From NCBI GenBank assembly GCA_009910795.1, contig VMEE01000052.1, forward strand, positions 310,001 to 374,000: a DNA stretch of 64,000 bases, read 5' to 3'. Made by a program: the position numbers and the translations under genes. Below are positions 9,019 to 17,685 of this stretch, piece after piece; position 1 is the first letter of the stretch; each line of letters starts with the position of its first letter. Source of the stretch: Dehalobacter sp. CP. Lineage in GTDB: Bacteria > Bacillota_B > Desulfitobacteriia > Desulfitobacteriales > Syntrophobotulaceae. The notes below the pieces were generated by a model. The model made no database searches. It saw nothing but the letters and a program-made list of their open reading frames with translations, and was not told the DNA's origin.

Positions 9019-9088
9019 CAATAGCGGTGTGGGTGAATTACATAGCCCAAGATTACAGCCTAAAAAAGAAATTATGGAAAGGGTTGAG

Positions 9089-10363
9089 ATGATGGAATTT
9101 ATTGTTGGTATTTTAAAACAAAAAATATTGTGGATTGGATTAGCAGTGGTGATTGTATTTGCATCGGTGCTGACAATTGCACTTTTAGGATCAACGATTA
9201 ATGCTGAATTGAAAGGTGCGCCTATGGCTTTAGTTTTGCAGGATGAGGGAGTAGCCTTGCAGTCCGGAGTAAATTTAAATTTTGGGCAAAAAATAGTAGA
9301 CTCCGTTATAACATTAGACAGCCAGGACAACTCAGCCTTTAAATGGACGATTCTCACTGACGAAAATCAGGCGATGGATGCAATGAATAATCAGAAATAT
9401 TATGGTGCTCTGATTATTCCAAAGGATTTTAGTAAAAAGGTGATGTCTGTCATAAGTGCAAACCAGACGCCTGGTGAAGTTGAGGTATATATCAACAACG
9501 GAATGAGTCAAACCGTTGCCAATATTTTAACGCAGGTTATGGAAAAAATGGAGACGGGTATCAATGACAAATTAAGAACACAGCTAGCAGCTCAGCTAGC
9601 CAGCGCTACTAAACAAACTCCGGAGATCGGTCAAAGTCCGTCAAAGCAAACCAGTCAAACGGCTTCCGCCCAAGCCGCAGCAATGCAAGCGCAGAGGCAG
9701 ATAATGCAAAATCTGCAGCAGAATACGCTCGTAAGTTTTACAATTGACAAAGTTAACGTTATTCCTGATCACAGTGCCAATGGTAATGCACCTGTTTCTG
9801 TCACAATGTTGGCTTGGATGACCGGCTTAATATTATCCATACTTCTCTTTTTTGTGATAAAGAAAGTTGAGCCAACTAAAAAAACGGAAAAGGCGCTTAC
9901 GATTGGAATACAGATCGTTTGTGCCATTGCGTTTTGCTTCATTGCTTCGTTGGTTATCTTGATCGTTGGAAACGGCTTATTGAAAATGACGATTCCGAAC
10001 AGTTTTGAGTTCTGTTTATATTTTACACTGATAAGCTTCAGTTTTTTCCTAATGCAGTCAATGCTGGTAAACGGATTAGGCGCTCAGGGAATTGTACTTG
10101 TCATGCTGGTATTCTTTTTCGGGCTTCCAATGATCTCTCTGCCTTATGAAATGCTCTCCTCTGCGTCAAAGTTTTGGTTATATTCCTGGATGCCTTTACG
10201 CTTTGGAGTAGAGGTGATGCGGGATTTCTTCTATTTTGCTGGTACCAATATGATTAAACCAATGACATCGTTATTGTCGGCCGGAGCTATATGCTTGGTT
10301 CTATCCTTCCTCTCCGTTTTTATGCCTGTTAAAAAAAGCAAAACTTCAAGCCTTGGGTTTTAA
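9089..10363 (+). CDS. YhgE/Pip-type (ABC-2-like) membrane protein
   Basis: A 424-residue membrane protein with one N-terminal helix (about residues 14-36), a long extracytoplasmic domain, and about five C-terminal helices, the plan of YhgE/Pip and ABC-2 permease-like proteins. The extracytoplasmic part includes GALIIPKDFSKKVMS and a Q/T/A/S-rich stretch before the second helix. ATG 9089 follows AAAGGG; ATG 9092 and ATG 9074 are alternatives. No ATPase gene is next to it. Such proteins are often paired with TetR repressors and linked to export or envelope stress, so an efflux-like role is inferred. Substrate unknown. Confidence 0.8.
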   Translation: MMEFIVGILKQKILWIGLAVVIVFASVLTIALLGSTINAELKGAPMALVLQDEGVALQSGVNLNFGQKIVDSVITLDSQDNSAFKWTILTDENQAMDAMNNQKYYGALIIPKDFSKKVMSVISANQTPGEVEVYINNGMSQTVANILTQVMEKMETGINDKLRTQLAAQLASATKQTPEIGQSPSKQTSQTASAQAAAMQAQRQIMQNLQQNTLVSFTIDKVNVIPDHSANGNAPVSVTMLAWMTGLILSILLFFVIKKVEPTKKTEKALTIGIQIVCAIAFCFIASLVILIVGNGLLKMTIPNSFEFCLYFTLISFSFFLMQSMLVNGLGAQGIVLVMLVFFFGLPMISLPYEMLSSASKFWLYSWMPLRFGVEVMRDFFYFAGTNMIKPMTSLLSAGAICLVLSFLSVFMPVKKSKTSSLGF

Positions 10364-10410
10364 ACAGAGATCCTAAAATTTTGCTGGCTTTTCATTCAAC
10401 GATAGAAGAA

Positions 10411-10466
10411 GGCGGTGTTGCTTAACTACTTTTTTGTAGTTTTGCGACACCGCCACGTATTTTTTA
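10411..10466 (+). terminator. Rho-independent terminator after the YhgE/Pip-like gene
   Basis: Stem GGCGGTGTTGC pairs with GCGACACCGCC (one G-U pair), extended by an inner AACTAC/GTAGTT stem around a T-rich loop. ACGTATTTTTT follows at 10455-10465. Confidence 0.85.
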
Positions 10467-10792
10467 GATAACCGAAGAACTTCCAAGCGTTTGGGGATTC
10501 TTCAAATTCAGAAATTATTTCGTATCGAAGATTCACACTGAAGGCTTGATAACCTATCATGCGGTGTAAGCGTACCTATTTTCAAGAAAGTATTTGGTAA
10601 GGAAGCTTGGTAACGGTCTTAGATTAAAAAGAGATTACCTGGTAGCTTCTTTCCCCAAACCCAAAGATGGGGCAGGTCTTTTTCACATAGTCACCCTAAG
10701 AAAACATAAGATGGTGGTAAGCTTATAAAAACGATAATGCCCAGAACTTACTAGAAAATATAAGGATAATTAACATCGAGGGGGTAGCTTCA
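10467..10792. other. Intergenic region without a gene
   Basis: No coding region is supported. A hairpin-like segment near 10628-10682 (AAAAAGA ... CCCC ... GGGGCAGGTCTTTTT) could act as a second terminator. The region otherwise looks like ordinary A/T-rich spacer leading to the GGGGG ribosome site of the next gene. Confidence 0.5.
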
Positions 10793-11245
10793 ATGAGCCT
10801 TCGGCTAACTAGAACTCTCAGGCTAGGGATGCGTGGTAATGATGTCAGACAGCTGCAAATTGCGCTGATCGAACTGGGTTACAATCCTGGAACTCCAGAT
10901 GGTATCTTTGGTCCCCGTACCCAAGCAACAGTAATGGCCTTTCAGCAAAATAACGGGCTGGTACAGGACGGAATTGTAGGTCCGGTAACGACAGCAGCTT
11001 TGAACAGAACCCTTACTGAACCTGCCTTTCTCAAAGTAGGTTCCCGAGGTCCGGAAGTTGCTACACTGCAGTCAATCCTTAAAGAACTCGGCTATGCCCC
11101 AGGAATGGCTGATGGAGTATTTGGGCCTAAGACCAGGGAAGCTGTGATCGCTTTCCAAAGAGATTATGAACTTATCCCAGATGGTATTGCGGGACCGCAG
11201 ACCTTTACAGCTTTGGATCAGGTAATCCGCCGCAAGACAATGTAA
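10793..11245 (+). CDS. Peptidoglycan-binding protein with two PG_binding_1 repeats
   Basis: A 150-residue protein made almost wholly of two peptidoglycan-binding (PF01471-type) repeats. Repeat 1 is at about residues 9-72 (LRLGMRGNDVRQLQIALIEL ... GPRTQATVMAFQ) and repeat 2 at about 80-145 (LKVGSRGPEVATLQSILKEL ... GPKTREAVIAFQ). There is no signal peptide, lytic domain or anchor, which is odd for a wall-binding protein; it may be released at lysis or act during sporulation in the mother cell. It sits alone between two terminators, just before the sporulation genes. Confidence 0.88.
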   Translation: MSLRLTRTLRLGMRGNDVRQLQIALIELGYNPGTPDGIFGPRTQATVMAFQQNNGLVQDGIVGPVTTAALNRTLTEPAFLKVGSRGPEVATLQSILKELGYAPGMADGVFGPKTREAVIAFQRDYELIPDGIAGPQTFTALDQVIRRKTM

Positions 11246-11270
11246 TTTCTACAAACGTTAATATTTAACG

Positions 11271-11300
11271 AACTACCACCAATATGCTGGTAGTTAATTT
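11271..11300 (+). terminator. Probable terminator after the peptidoglycan-binding gene
   Basis: AACTACCA (11271-11278) pairs exactly with TGGTAGTT (11288-11295) around a 9-base loop, then AATTTTGT. The stem is A/T-moderate, so strength is uncertain. Confidence 0.6.
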
Positions 11301-11450
11301 TGTCGGCGAGGATCAGAGCGAGCAGCTACGAAAACGTGCGAGTGGGGTGTTTTGGGCAAGGCTCCATGCCCCAGAAAAGAAAAAATAACCAAATATCCAT
11401 CATAATCTGTATTCCCTTAGCCAAAAAAATCGCATTCCAAGCCCACTTAA

Positions 11451-11484
11451 AGCGACAGGATTTCTCACAACACAGAGGTATAAT
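11451..11484 (+). promoter_or_regulatory. Possible spoIIG promoter with Spo0A-like box
   Basis: A TATAAT at 11479-11484 lies 41 bases before spoIIGA, and AGCGACA (11451-11457), close to an inverted Spo0A box (TTCGACA), lies about one promoter length upstream. In Bacillus the spoIIG promoter is sigma-A/Spo0A dependent with a long spacer; this resemblance is suggestive only. Confidence 0.35.
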
Positions 11485-11524
11485 TTGTTAATGAGAATAA
11501 CTTCGCGCAGAAAGGATTTCGGGT

Positions 11525-12418
11525 ATGGTCTACCTGGATATTATTCTGTTCATCAATGGGGCTATGGATGCTTTTTTGTTGGTTTTTACGGCCCATCTGC
11601 TTCGAAAAAAGATTCAGGTTCGAAATCTACTGGGAGCAGTTCTTCTTGGCGAGCTGCCAATTGTATTCATCATCTTTGGGCCTTCGTGGGTCATCGCTGT
11701 TTCCAGAATTCTGGTTCCTGTCGGCATGGTCGCAGTGGCTTTGAGAACCAGAACAATCCTTGATCTGGCTAAAGGACTCCTGTATTTCAGCCTTCTGGCA
11801 TCCTTAAGCGCCGGAATCTATTATGCGCTGGCGGGCTGGCTTGGGTTGGAAGGCACAGGGCTGGCTTTAAAGGATTTATGGGTCCTGCCTGTGATTGCCC
11901 TGATTCTGACCGCAGGTTGCCGGGTCTGGGAAAAAATCCAAAAAACGACGTTATTTCTCGATAATGTGTGCTACGAGGTTGAACTGTCTTTTGAGAATGG
12001 CCGGCAGGCACAGATTAAGGCACTGCTGGATACCGGAAACGAACTGCGGGACCCGCTAACTGGGACACCTGTGATGGTCGTGGAAGAAAGAGCTGTGGCC
12101 CAGGCCCTGCCGGAAGGAATTCAAAGGTTTCTGCTTATGCCCTGGAGGGAAAGTGCCAACCCCTGGACTTATATCTGGAACAGTGAAGACCCCTGTATAC
12201 AAAAAATGGTGTTTATCTCCGCCAGGGGAATCAATGGCCAAACCTGGCTGCCGGGAATCCGGCTCGGATCTGTTAAAATCCGTCAGGGGGAAAAAGTATG
12301 GGAACATGCCGTTACCGCCGCCTTGGTCCCGCATGGTCTAAATTCGGAAGGTAAATTTGTGGCCCTGCTGCATCCGGAACATATTCAAATGCCAGTTGGC
12401 AAGGAGGAGATCGCCTGA
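11525..12418 (+). CDS. spoIIGA: Sigma-E processing peptidase SpoIIGA
   Basis: Membrane-embedded aspartic protease that cleaves pro-sigma-E in the mother cell at the asymmetric septum. The 297-residue protein has about five N-terminal membrane helices (residues 1-130), starting [20 protein letters not shown] cytoplasmic retropepsin-like domain carries the catalytic [18 protein letters not shown] motif (DTG). ATG 11525 follows GAAAGGATTTCGGG. The stop codon overlaps the sigE start (TGATG), so the protease and its substrate are coupled, as in Bacillus. Confidence 0.95.
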   Translation: MVYLDIILFINGAMDAFLLVFTAHLLRKKIQVRNLLGAVLLGELPIVFIIFGPSWVIAVSRILVPVGMVAVALRTRTILDLAKGLLYFSLLASLSAGIYYALAGWLGLEGTGLALKDLWVLPVIALILTAGCRVWEKIQKTTLFLDNVCYEVELSFENGRQAQIKALLDTGNELRDPLTGTPVMVVEERAVAQALPEGIQRFLLMPWRESANPWTYIWNSEDPCIQKMVFISARGINGQTWLPGIRLGSVKIRQGEKVWEHAVTAALVPHGLNSEGKFVALLHPEHIQMPVGKEEIA

Positions 12419-13155
12419 TGAACCGCATCAAACAGTATTATAGGGCAGTAATGTCGGCATTTAAGAGAAAATTAATTTTTTTGTCCCTGAAACTGCATCG
12501 GGTAAGGGAGGTCTTTTATGTCGGCAGCAGCGAAGCTCTGCCGCCTCCGCTGCGCCTGGAAGAAGAGGAATATCTGATCACGAGACTCGAGCATGGGGAC
12601 CTTTCGGTGAAAGATATGCTGATCGAGCGCAACCTAAGACTGGTTGTTTATATCTCCCGCAAATTTGAGAACACGGGAATCGGTATCGAGGATTTGGTCT
12701 CGATCGGGACGATCGGTTTGATTAAAGCGGTCAATACCTTTGATCCCGCCAAGAAGATCAAGCTGGCCACTTACGCTTCCCGCTGTATTGAAAATGAAAT
12801 TCTGATGTATCTGCGCAGAAATAATAAAATAAGGACAGAGGTTTCTTTTGATGAACCTCTGAATATCGACTGGGACGGCAATGAGCTGCTTCTGTCCGAT
12901 GTACTGGGAACCGAGAACGATATCATCTCGCGTCCGATCGAAGAGGAAGTCGACAGGCAGCTGCTGGACCTCGCTATGGGCAGTCTGAGTGAGCGGGAAA
13001 AACTGATTATGGAGCTTAGATTCGGCATGGGCGGATGCGAAGAAAAGACGCAAAAGGAGGTGGCTGACCGCCTCGGGATCTCGCAATCATACATATCCAG
13101 ACTCGAAAAACGCATCATACGCAGGCTGCGGAAAGAATTTGTCCGGCTGGAATAA
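12418..13155 (+). CDS. sigE: Sporulation sigma factor SigE (pro-sigma-E)
   Basis: Early mother-cell sigma factor. The N-terminal pro-sequence (about the first 28-30 residues, basic and hydrophobic) precedes [13 protein letters not shown], which matches the processing region of Bacillus SigE. Region 2 follows ([61 protein letters not shown]). Region 4 ends the protein ([36 protein letters not shown]). Length 245 residues is normal. It overlaps spoIIGA by one base and is followed by sigG after 80 bases. Confidence 0.97.
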   Translation: MNRIKQYYRAVMSAFKRKLIFLSLKLHRVREVFYVGSSEALPPPLRLEEEEYLITRLEHGDLSVKDMLIERNLRLVVYISRKFENTGIGIEDLVSIGTIGLIKAVNTFDPAKKIKLATYASRCIENEILMYLRRNNKIRTEVSFDEPLNIDWDGNELLLSDVLGTENDIISRPIEEEVDRQLLDLAMGSLSEREKLIMELRFGMGGCEEKTQKEVADRLGISQSYISRLEKRIIRRLRKEFVRLE

Positions 13156-13235
13156 CGATTTGGAATAACTTGTCTGCTGTCAGGGCATACTCTCCAGAGA
13201 ATAACCATAAAAAACCACATCTGGAGGGTATTTTA

Positions 13236-14009
13236 ATGGTCTTAAACAAGGTTGAGATCTGCGGAGTGAATACGTCCAAACTGCCCGTCTTAAGTGGTGC
13301 CAAGATGAAAGAACTGTTTTTGAAATTTCAGGCCGGGGACAAGTCGGCCCGCGAACAGCTGGTCCGGGGAAATCTTCGCCTGGTGCTCAGCGTGATTCAG
13401 CGGTTCAGCAATAGAGGGGAGCATGTGGACGACCTTTTTCAGGTAGGCTGTATCGGCCTGATGAAGGCGATCGACAATTTTGATCTTGGTCAGAACGTCA
13501 AGTTTTCTACCTACGCTGTCCCAATGATTATTGGGGAGATACGGCGCTATTTAAGGGATAACAATCCGATCAGAGTCAGCAGATCTTTACGGGATATCGC
13601 CTATAAAGCCCTGCAGGTTCGGGACAAGCTGGCATCGGAGTGCTCGCGGGAGCCAACAATCAATGAGATTGCCGAGAAACTGGAAATCTCCCATGAAGAT
13701 GTTATTTTTGCGCTCGATGCGATCCAGGAACCCGTATCTCTCTTTGAACCGATCTATCATGATGGCGGCGATCCGATTTTTGTCATGGATCAGATCGGTG
13801 ATGACAAACAGTCGGACAAACTTTGGCTGGAATCGATTTCGATTAAGGAAGGTATGGGCAAACTCGGAGAAAGGGAAAAGAAGATTATCTCGCTGCGCTT
13901 CTTCCAGGGCAAAACCCAGATGGAAGTGGCCGAAGAAATTGGGATATCCCAGGCACAGGTCTCACGCCTTGAGAAAGCCGCTTTGAAGTATATGCGCAAG
14001 CATGTCTGA
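13236..14009 (+). CDS. sigG: Forespore sigma factor SigG
   Basis: Late forespore sigma factor. ATG 13236 is chosen because GGAGGG lies 7 bases upstream and the resulting N-terminus NKVEICGVNTSKLPVL matches the conserved SigG start, which in Bacillus includes the anti-sigma-contacting region. Region 2 (NLRLVLSVIQRFSNRGEHVD, KFSTYAVPMIIGEIRRYLRD), region 3 (RVSRSLRDIAYKALQVRDKL) and region 4 (LGEREKKIISLRFFQGKTQM, EVAEEIGISQAQVSRLE) are all present. Length is 257 residues. The gene order spoIIGA-sigE-sigG is the same as in Bacillus and most spore-forming clostridia. Confidence 0.97.
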   Translation: MVLNKVEICGVNTSKLPVLSGAKMKELFLKFQAGDKSAREQLVRGNLRLVLSVIQRFSNRGEHVDDLFQVGCIGLMKAIDNFDLGQNVKFSTYAVPMIIGEIRRYLRDNNPIRVSRSLRDIAYKALQVRDKLASECSREPTINEIAEKLEISHEDVIFALDAIQEPVSLFEPIYHDGGDPIFVMDQIGDDKQSDKLWLESISIKEGMGKLGEREKKIISLRFFQGKTQMEVAEEIGISQAQVSRLEKAALKYMRKHV

Positions 14010-14080
14010 GTCCCAAATAGGCATTGGCCTAAAAATATCTTATCAAACATCTCGCTGCTTTTAAGGTGTCATGATTGTAA

Positions 14081-14114
14081 CCCCTCCTCATATGATAGTA
14101 AGTGAGAGGAGGGG
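14081..14114 (+). promoter_or_regulatory. Hairpin that can sequester the ylmC ribosome binding site
   Basis: CCCCTCCTC (14081-14089) is the exact complement of GAGGAGGGG (14106-14114), 16 bases apart. The right arm is the Shine-Dalgarno sequence of ylmC (ATG at 14122). Only CTTTG follows, so a terminator is less likely than a translation-controlling stem. Confidence 0.65.
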
Positions 14115-14121
14115 CTTTGCC

Positions 14122-14379
14122 ATGAGAGTCTCTGAATTGAGGGTACTCGATATTATCAACATAGAGGACGGGCGGCGCCTAGGACCGGTCATCGACCTTG
14201 ATCTGGATTTGGAAAAAGGGATTGTGAAAGGGATCATTATCATGGCTTCCTCCCGGGCGAAAGGCTTTTTTGGCAGCGGGAGGACGGGCGACGTATTTGT
14301 TCCTTGGGAAAAAGTGATCAAGATCGGTATTGATGTAATCCTGGTCGACGGCAGGGATTTAATCAATATCAACTATTAA
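14122..14379 (+). CDS. ylmC: YlmC/YmxH-family PRC-barrel protein
   Basis: An 85-residue protein of the YlmC/YmxH family, a PRC-barrel-like fold found next to sigG in spore formers. ATG 14122 follows GAGAGGAGGGG; an upstream in-frame ATG at 14071 lies before the SD-bearing hairpin and is less likely. The sequence shows the family features MRVSELRVLDIINIEDGRRLG, ending before VIDLDLDLEKGIVKGI, with PWEKVIKIGIDVILVD. The molecular role is unknown; sporulation involvement is inferred from family and neighbours. Confidence 0.88.
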   Translation: MRVSELRVLDIINIEDGRRLGPVIDLDLDLEKGIVKGIIIMASSRAKGFFGSGRTGDVFVPWEKVIKIGIDVILVDGRDLININY

Positions 14380-14450
14380 AAATTGTAAAAGAGCTGTATT
14401 CAAAGGTTTTTTTCGATATAATAATAGAAATGATTTAAGGTTTGACTGCA

Positions 14451-15266
14451 ATGAGGTATAATCATATGGCATGGGAGAGACAAACGGTCGGCGGACTAGC
14501 TTACCTGACAATTCCTAGATGGTCCCTTCACGGAGTAACCGCTGTGTTCTCGACCAGGGACGGGGGCGTCGGCAGCCCGCCTTATTCCTCTTTGAATCTG
14601 GCTTTGCATGTCGGTGATACGATTGATGATGTTTTACATAACAGACGGATATTTCTGGCCGGAATAGGGCGTTCACCAGAAGACTGTGTCGCCGCTGAAC
14701 AGGTTCACGGTACCGATGTTCGATTTGTAGCAGAAAAAGACCGGGGCAGGGGTATGCAGGATTTGGTATCGGCGCTGCCGTCCTGCGACGGAATGCTTAC
14801 GGCGCAGGACGTAGGACTGCTTAGTTTTTATGCGGATTGTGTGCCCGTCTTCTTTTTCCATCCGCGTAGCAGAATCATCGGGCTTGCGCATGCCGGCTGG
14901 AGAGGAACGGCAGCCAATATCGTTCAAGAAATGGTGAACAGGATGATTCAAGCCGGAGCTGATGCGGAAGAATGTTTGGCCGCGATCGGCCCCTGCATCG
15001 GACCGTGCTGTTATGTCGTTGGAGATCCCGTCGCTTCAATATTTCGAGAAAAATGGAACGAACCTTCCGTGCTTTCAGAAACAGCACCGGGTGAGTACCG
15101 TCTCGATTTACAGGAAGCAAACCGTCAGTTGTTGATCTCCGCCGGAATTCGCGCAGAGAATATATTGACCGCTCAAATGTGCACATCTTGTCATTCCGGA
15201 GAATTCTTTTCTTACAGGAGAGAAGGGATAACCGGCAGGATGGCCGCTTATATCGGATTCTCATAA
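14451..15266 (+). CDS. pgeF: Peptidoglycan editing factor PgeF / YlmD (laccase-domain protein)
   Basis: Member of the YfiH/YlmD 'multicopper polyphenol oxidase' family, now linked to purine nucleoside hydrolysis/phosphorolysis and peptidoglycan editing. The conserved zinc-site motifs are present: EQVHGTDV, DGMLT ... YADCVPVFFF and HAGWRGTAANI, plus CIGPCCYVV and a C-terminal CTSCHSGEFFSYRREG. ATG 14451 has AAGG at a suitable distance; a TTG at 14442 is an alternative. About 271 residues. Its place between ylmC and the yggS/sepF genes is the same as Bacillus ylmD. Confidence 0.92.
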   Translation: MRYNHMAWERQTVGGLAYLTIPRWSLHGVTAVFSTRDGGVGSPPYSSLNLALHVGDTIDDVLHNRRIFLAGIGRSPEDCVAAEQVHGTDVRFVAEKDRGRGMQDLVSALPSCDGMLTAQDVGLLSFYADCVPVFFFHPRSRIIGLAHAGWRGTAANIVQEMVNRMIQAGADAEECLAAIGPCIGPCCYVVGDPVASIFREKWNEPSVLSETAPGEYRLDLQEANRQLLISAGIRAENILTAQMCTSCHSGEFFSYRREGITGRMAAYIGFS

Positions 15267-15290
15267 GTACTGTTTTTAAGAGGAATGATA

Positions 15291-16262
15291 ATGGCTAAAA
15301 AAACCAGAAAAAGATTTAATGTATTTTTTATGATATTGGTTTTGTCTATAATTGGTCTATTCCTTTGGGATTACCGGTCATCGTGGATTGCTGGCTCACT
15401 TTCGTTTGAGACTGTTCATCAGGGCCTTGTACAACACGAGAAAACAGTAAAGGCCGTATTTGCCAATACGGAAACCGTACTGACGGCACCGGCTGAAGGA
15501 ACCGTTGTACTGGTTGGCGAGGAAGCAAGAAGATTTAAAAAAGGTGAGTCAGTAGCCCGGGTGATCCCTGTCGGAGTAGGACATGAACAATCCGACGCAG
15601 GAATATGGATAAGTGCGCCGGTTTCGGGCCTGTTTTATTCGCAGCGGGACGGGCTGGAACAGATCATGACATCGGAAAATCTGATGAATATGGATCTGGA
15701 CAGATTATTGGCCCAGACGCAAAATGACGGGATAGAAACAGAGCAGACAGAGACTGCCCAGGAGAACGGTCAATCTGCGGATAACAGTCAGAATACCACG
15801 GTCAGTCTGCATTCCCCGATCGGCAAGATGGTGAACAACCTTTATCCGAGCTGGGTGTTTGTGTATTTGGGAATCCAGGATTCTCTGGCTGTTGGAGATG
15901 TCGCCGAGTTTGTGATTGATGATGAAGAATACTATGGTACGGTCATGAAACTTTCGGCGCAGCCCGGAGGAGCAGTGATCCGCTTTAGTCAATATGTGCA
16001 AGGGACCACGGAGAACAGGATACGCGAAATTGTCTGGAGATTCCGGCCCCCGACCAAGGGTTTGGTCGTTCCTGCCAGTGCCTTGTGCACCTCCGGTGAG
16101 GAAAAAGGAGTCTATGTCCTGGAGGACGGCGTGATCCGCTACCAGGGTGTCATCGTCAAGGACAGCAGCGAGAATTTAGTCTGTGTCGAAGGTCTTCCGG
16201 AGGGTGTCCAGGTTGTCGTTAATCCGAGACAAGGCATTGAAGGCATGTATGTAAAGTCCTAA
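15291..16262 (+). CDS. HlyD-like membrane-anchored protein
   Basis: A 323-residue protein with a basic N-terminus, one membrane helix (about residues 10-28) and an extracytoplasmic region resembling HlyD/membrane-fusion adaptor proteins. A barrel-sandwich start (TVLTAPAEGTVVLVGEEARRF) and a C-terminal adaptor-type stretch (VPASALCTSGEEKGVYVLED, EGLPEGVQVVVNP) are visible. ATG 15291 follows AAGAGGA at 6 bases; ATG 15285 is too close to that site. No transporter partner is adjacent. It replaces nothing in the Bacillus order and seems typical of this lineage. Role unknown; HlyD assignment is moderate. Confidence 0.72.
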   Translation: MAKKTRKRFNVFFMILVLSIIGLFLWDYRSSWIAGSLSFETVHQGLVQHEKTVKAVFANTETVLTAPAEGTVVLVGEEARRFKKGESVARVIPVGVGHEQSDAGIWISAPVSGLFYSQRDGLEQIMTSENLMNMDLDRLLAQTQNDGIETEQTETAQENGQSADNSQNTTVSLHSPIGKMVNNLYPSWVFVYLGIQDSLAVGDVAEFVIDDEEYYGTVMKLSAQPGGAVIRFSQYVQGTTENRIREIVWRFRPPTKGLVVPASALCTSGEEKGVYVLEDGVIRYQGVIVKDSSENLVCVEGLPEGVQVVVNPRQGIEGMYVKS

Positions 16263-16371
16263 TTTTAAAAAAGTCAATAAATTCAGCCATTTCCTGCATA
16301 AAAAGCAGGGAAATCAAGGAAAATGTAGAACATATAAATGATCATACGCCAACACAGGCGGCAGGAGTTCA

Positions 16372-17061
16372 ATGAGTATAGTCAATAACATTTCGGAAGT
16401 ACAGCAAAAAATTGCGGCAGCCGCTGCGAGAGCAGGCCGCAGCCCGAAGGATATCGCACTTCTGGCCGTATCCAAGACAGTACCTGAAGACAGGACCATG
16501 GAGGCATACAGGGCAGGCTTAAGGGCTTTCGGGGAAAATAAAGTACAGGAGTGGCAGACCAAGCACCTCTTGCTGCCGCAAGATTGCCAGTGGCATATCA
16601 TTGGCCGTCTGCAGACGAACAAGGTAAAATACCTAGACGACAGCATCGCGCTAATTCATTCGCTGGACCGCTTTGCTCTGCTGGAGAAGCTGAATCTGGA
16701 AGGGGAAAAACGTCAGATCAGATGGAAGACGCTTGTCCAGGTCAATGTTGCGAGGGATGAGGCCAAAGCCGGTCTCGAGATTGAAGAACTTCAGGACTTT
16801 ATGGACAGCGTGCACGACTTTCCCTATGTGACAGTCCACGGACTGATGACGATTGGTGCGCTTGATGCCGGACCCGGAGAAACAAGAGGGTATTTCCGGA
16901 AACTCAGGGAGATCAGAGATGATTTACTGACAAAAGGTGCCGGAGGGCCTGATGGTCTTCCCCACTTGTCGATGGGGATGAGCCAGGATTATGAAATTGC
17001 GGTCGAAGAGGGCACTACGATTGTCCGGGTCGGAAATACGATTTTCGGGCACAGGAATTAA
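16372..17061 (+). CDS. yggS: PLP homeostasis protein YggS/YlmE
   Basis: PLP-binding protein of the YggS/YBL036C/PROSC family, involved in pyridoxal-phosphate homeostasis and amino acid balance; it has an alanine-racemase-like N-terminal barrel without racemase function. The PLP lysine is in LLAVSKTVPED, followed by AFGENKVQEWQTKH, WHIIGRLQTNKVKYL and the phosphate-binding C-terminus LSMGMSQDYEIAVEEGTTIV. Length 229 residues. It lies directly before sepF, as ylmE does in Bacillus. Confidence 0.95.
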   Translation: MSIVNNISEVQQKIAAAAARAGRSPKDIALLAVSKTVPEDRTMEAYRAGLRAFGENKVQEWQTKHLLLPQDCQWHIIGRLQTNKVKYLDDSIALIHSLDRFALLEKLNLEGEKRQIRWKTLVQVNVARDEAKAGLEIEELQDFMDSVHDFPYVTVHGLMTIGALDAGPGETRGYFRKLREIRDDLLTKGAGGPDGLPHLSMGMSQDYEIAVEEGTTIVRVGNTIFGHRN

Positions 17062-17111
17062 TATATTTTACATAAAACTTATAAAAAAAATTAAAATCAT
17101 GGAGGATGAAA

Positions 17112-17639
17112 ATGGCAAAGATACTTGACAAATTTATAGGTATTATGGGTTTTGGGGACGATGAGGACGATTTCGAACCTGAAGAATTAGAAGAAGAGTA
17201 TTCCGGAAGAGCAGAGAAGTCCAGAAACAGCAGTTTTAGAGATAATGCGCTCAGAGAATCCGCTCCGAGCGAATCCTTCAGCAGGGAAACATACAAAGAC
17301 AATGCCCTGAAAAGAAAACAAGCTTCTGTGGTTAGCATTCACACCCAAAAGCAGGTAAGGGTCATCGTCGTAGAGCCGGTTTCTTTTGAGGAAGCCCAGG
17401 GAATCGCCGAGCACCTTAAAGCCCGCAAATCAGTTATTCTGAACCTGGAACGGACCGACGGTCATCTGTCCCAGCGGATTGTTGATTTTATCAGCGGTAC
17501 GACCTATGCTTTAGGTGGAAATATGCAGAAGGTTGGCAATGGTATTTTCCTGTTTGTCCCAAATAATGTGGACATTAGCGGCGAGTTGAATTACAAAACG
17601 ACCGAGCGGGATATCCTCTGGCCTAAAATCAATAATTAA
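17112..17639 (+). CDS. sepF: Cell division protein SepF
   Basis: Septum-associated protein that polymerises into arcs, tethers FtsZ to the membrane and can stand in for FtsA. ATG 17112 is chosen because GGAGG (17101-17105) would be too close to ATG 17106. The N-terminal amphipathic helix (AKILDKFIGIMGF) is followed by an acidic, variable linker and the SepF domain (VIVVEPVSFEEAQGIAEHLK, VILNLERTDG, GGNMQKVGNGIFLFVPNNV). Length about 175 residues. Because ftsA is absent from the division cluster here, SepF may be the main FtsZ membrane anchor; that is inference. Confidence 0.95.
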   Translation: MAKILDKFIGIMGFGDDEDDFEPEELEEEYSGRAEKSRNSSFRDNALRESAPSESFSRETYKDNALKRKQASVVSIHTQKQVRVIVVEPVSFEEAQGIAEHLKARKSVILNLERTDGHLSQRIVDFISGTTYALGGNMQKVGNGIFLFVPNNVDISGELNYKTTERDILWPKINN

Positions 17640-17685
17640 TCGAAGGCATTCATCCACAGGCATTAATCTTGGGGGGGTAATCAGA

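Noticed and set aside
11300..11491. 63-residue open frame between the peptidoglycan-binding gene and spoIIGA
   Set aside because: No ribosome site, no family, and it runs over the probable spoIIG promoter; left unannotated.
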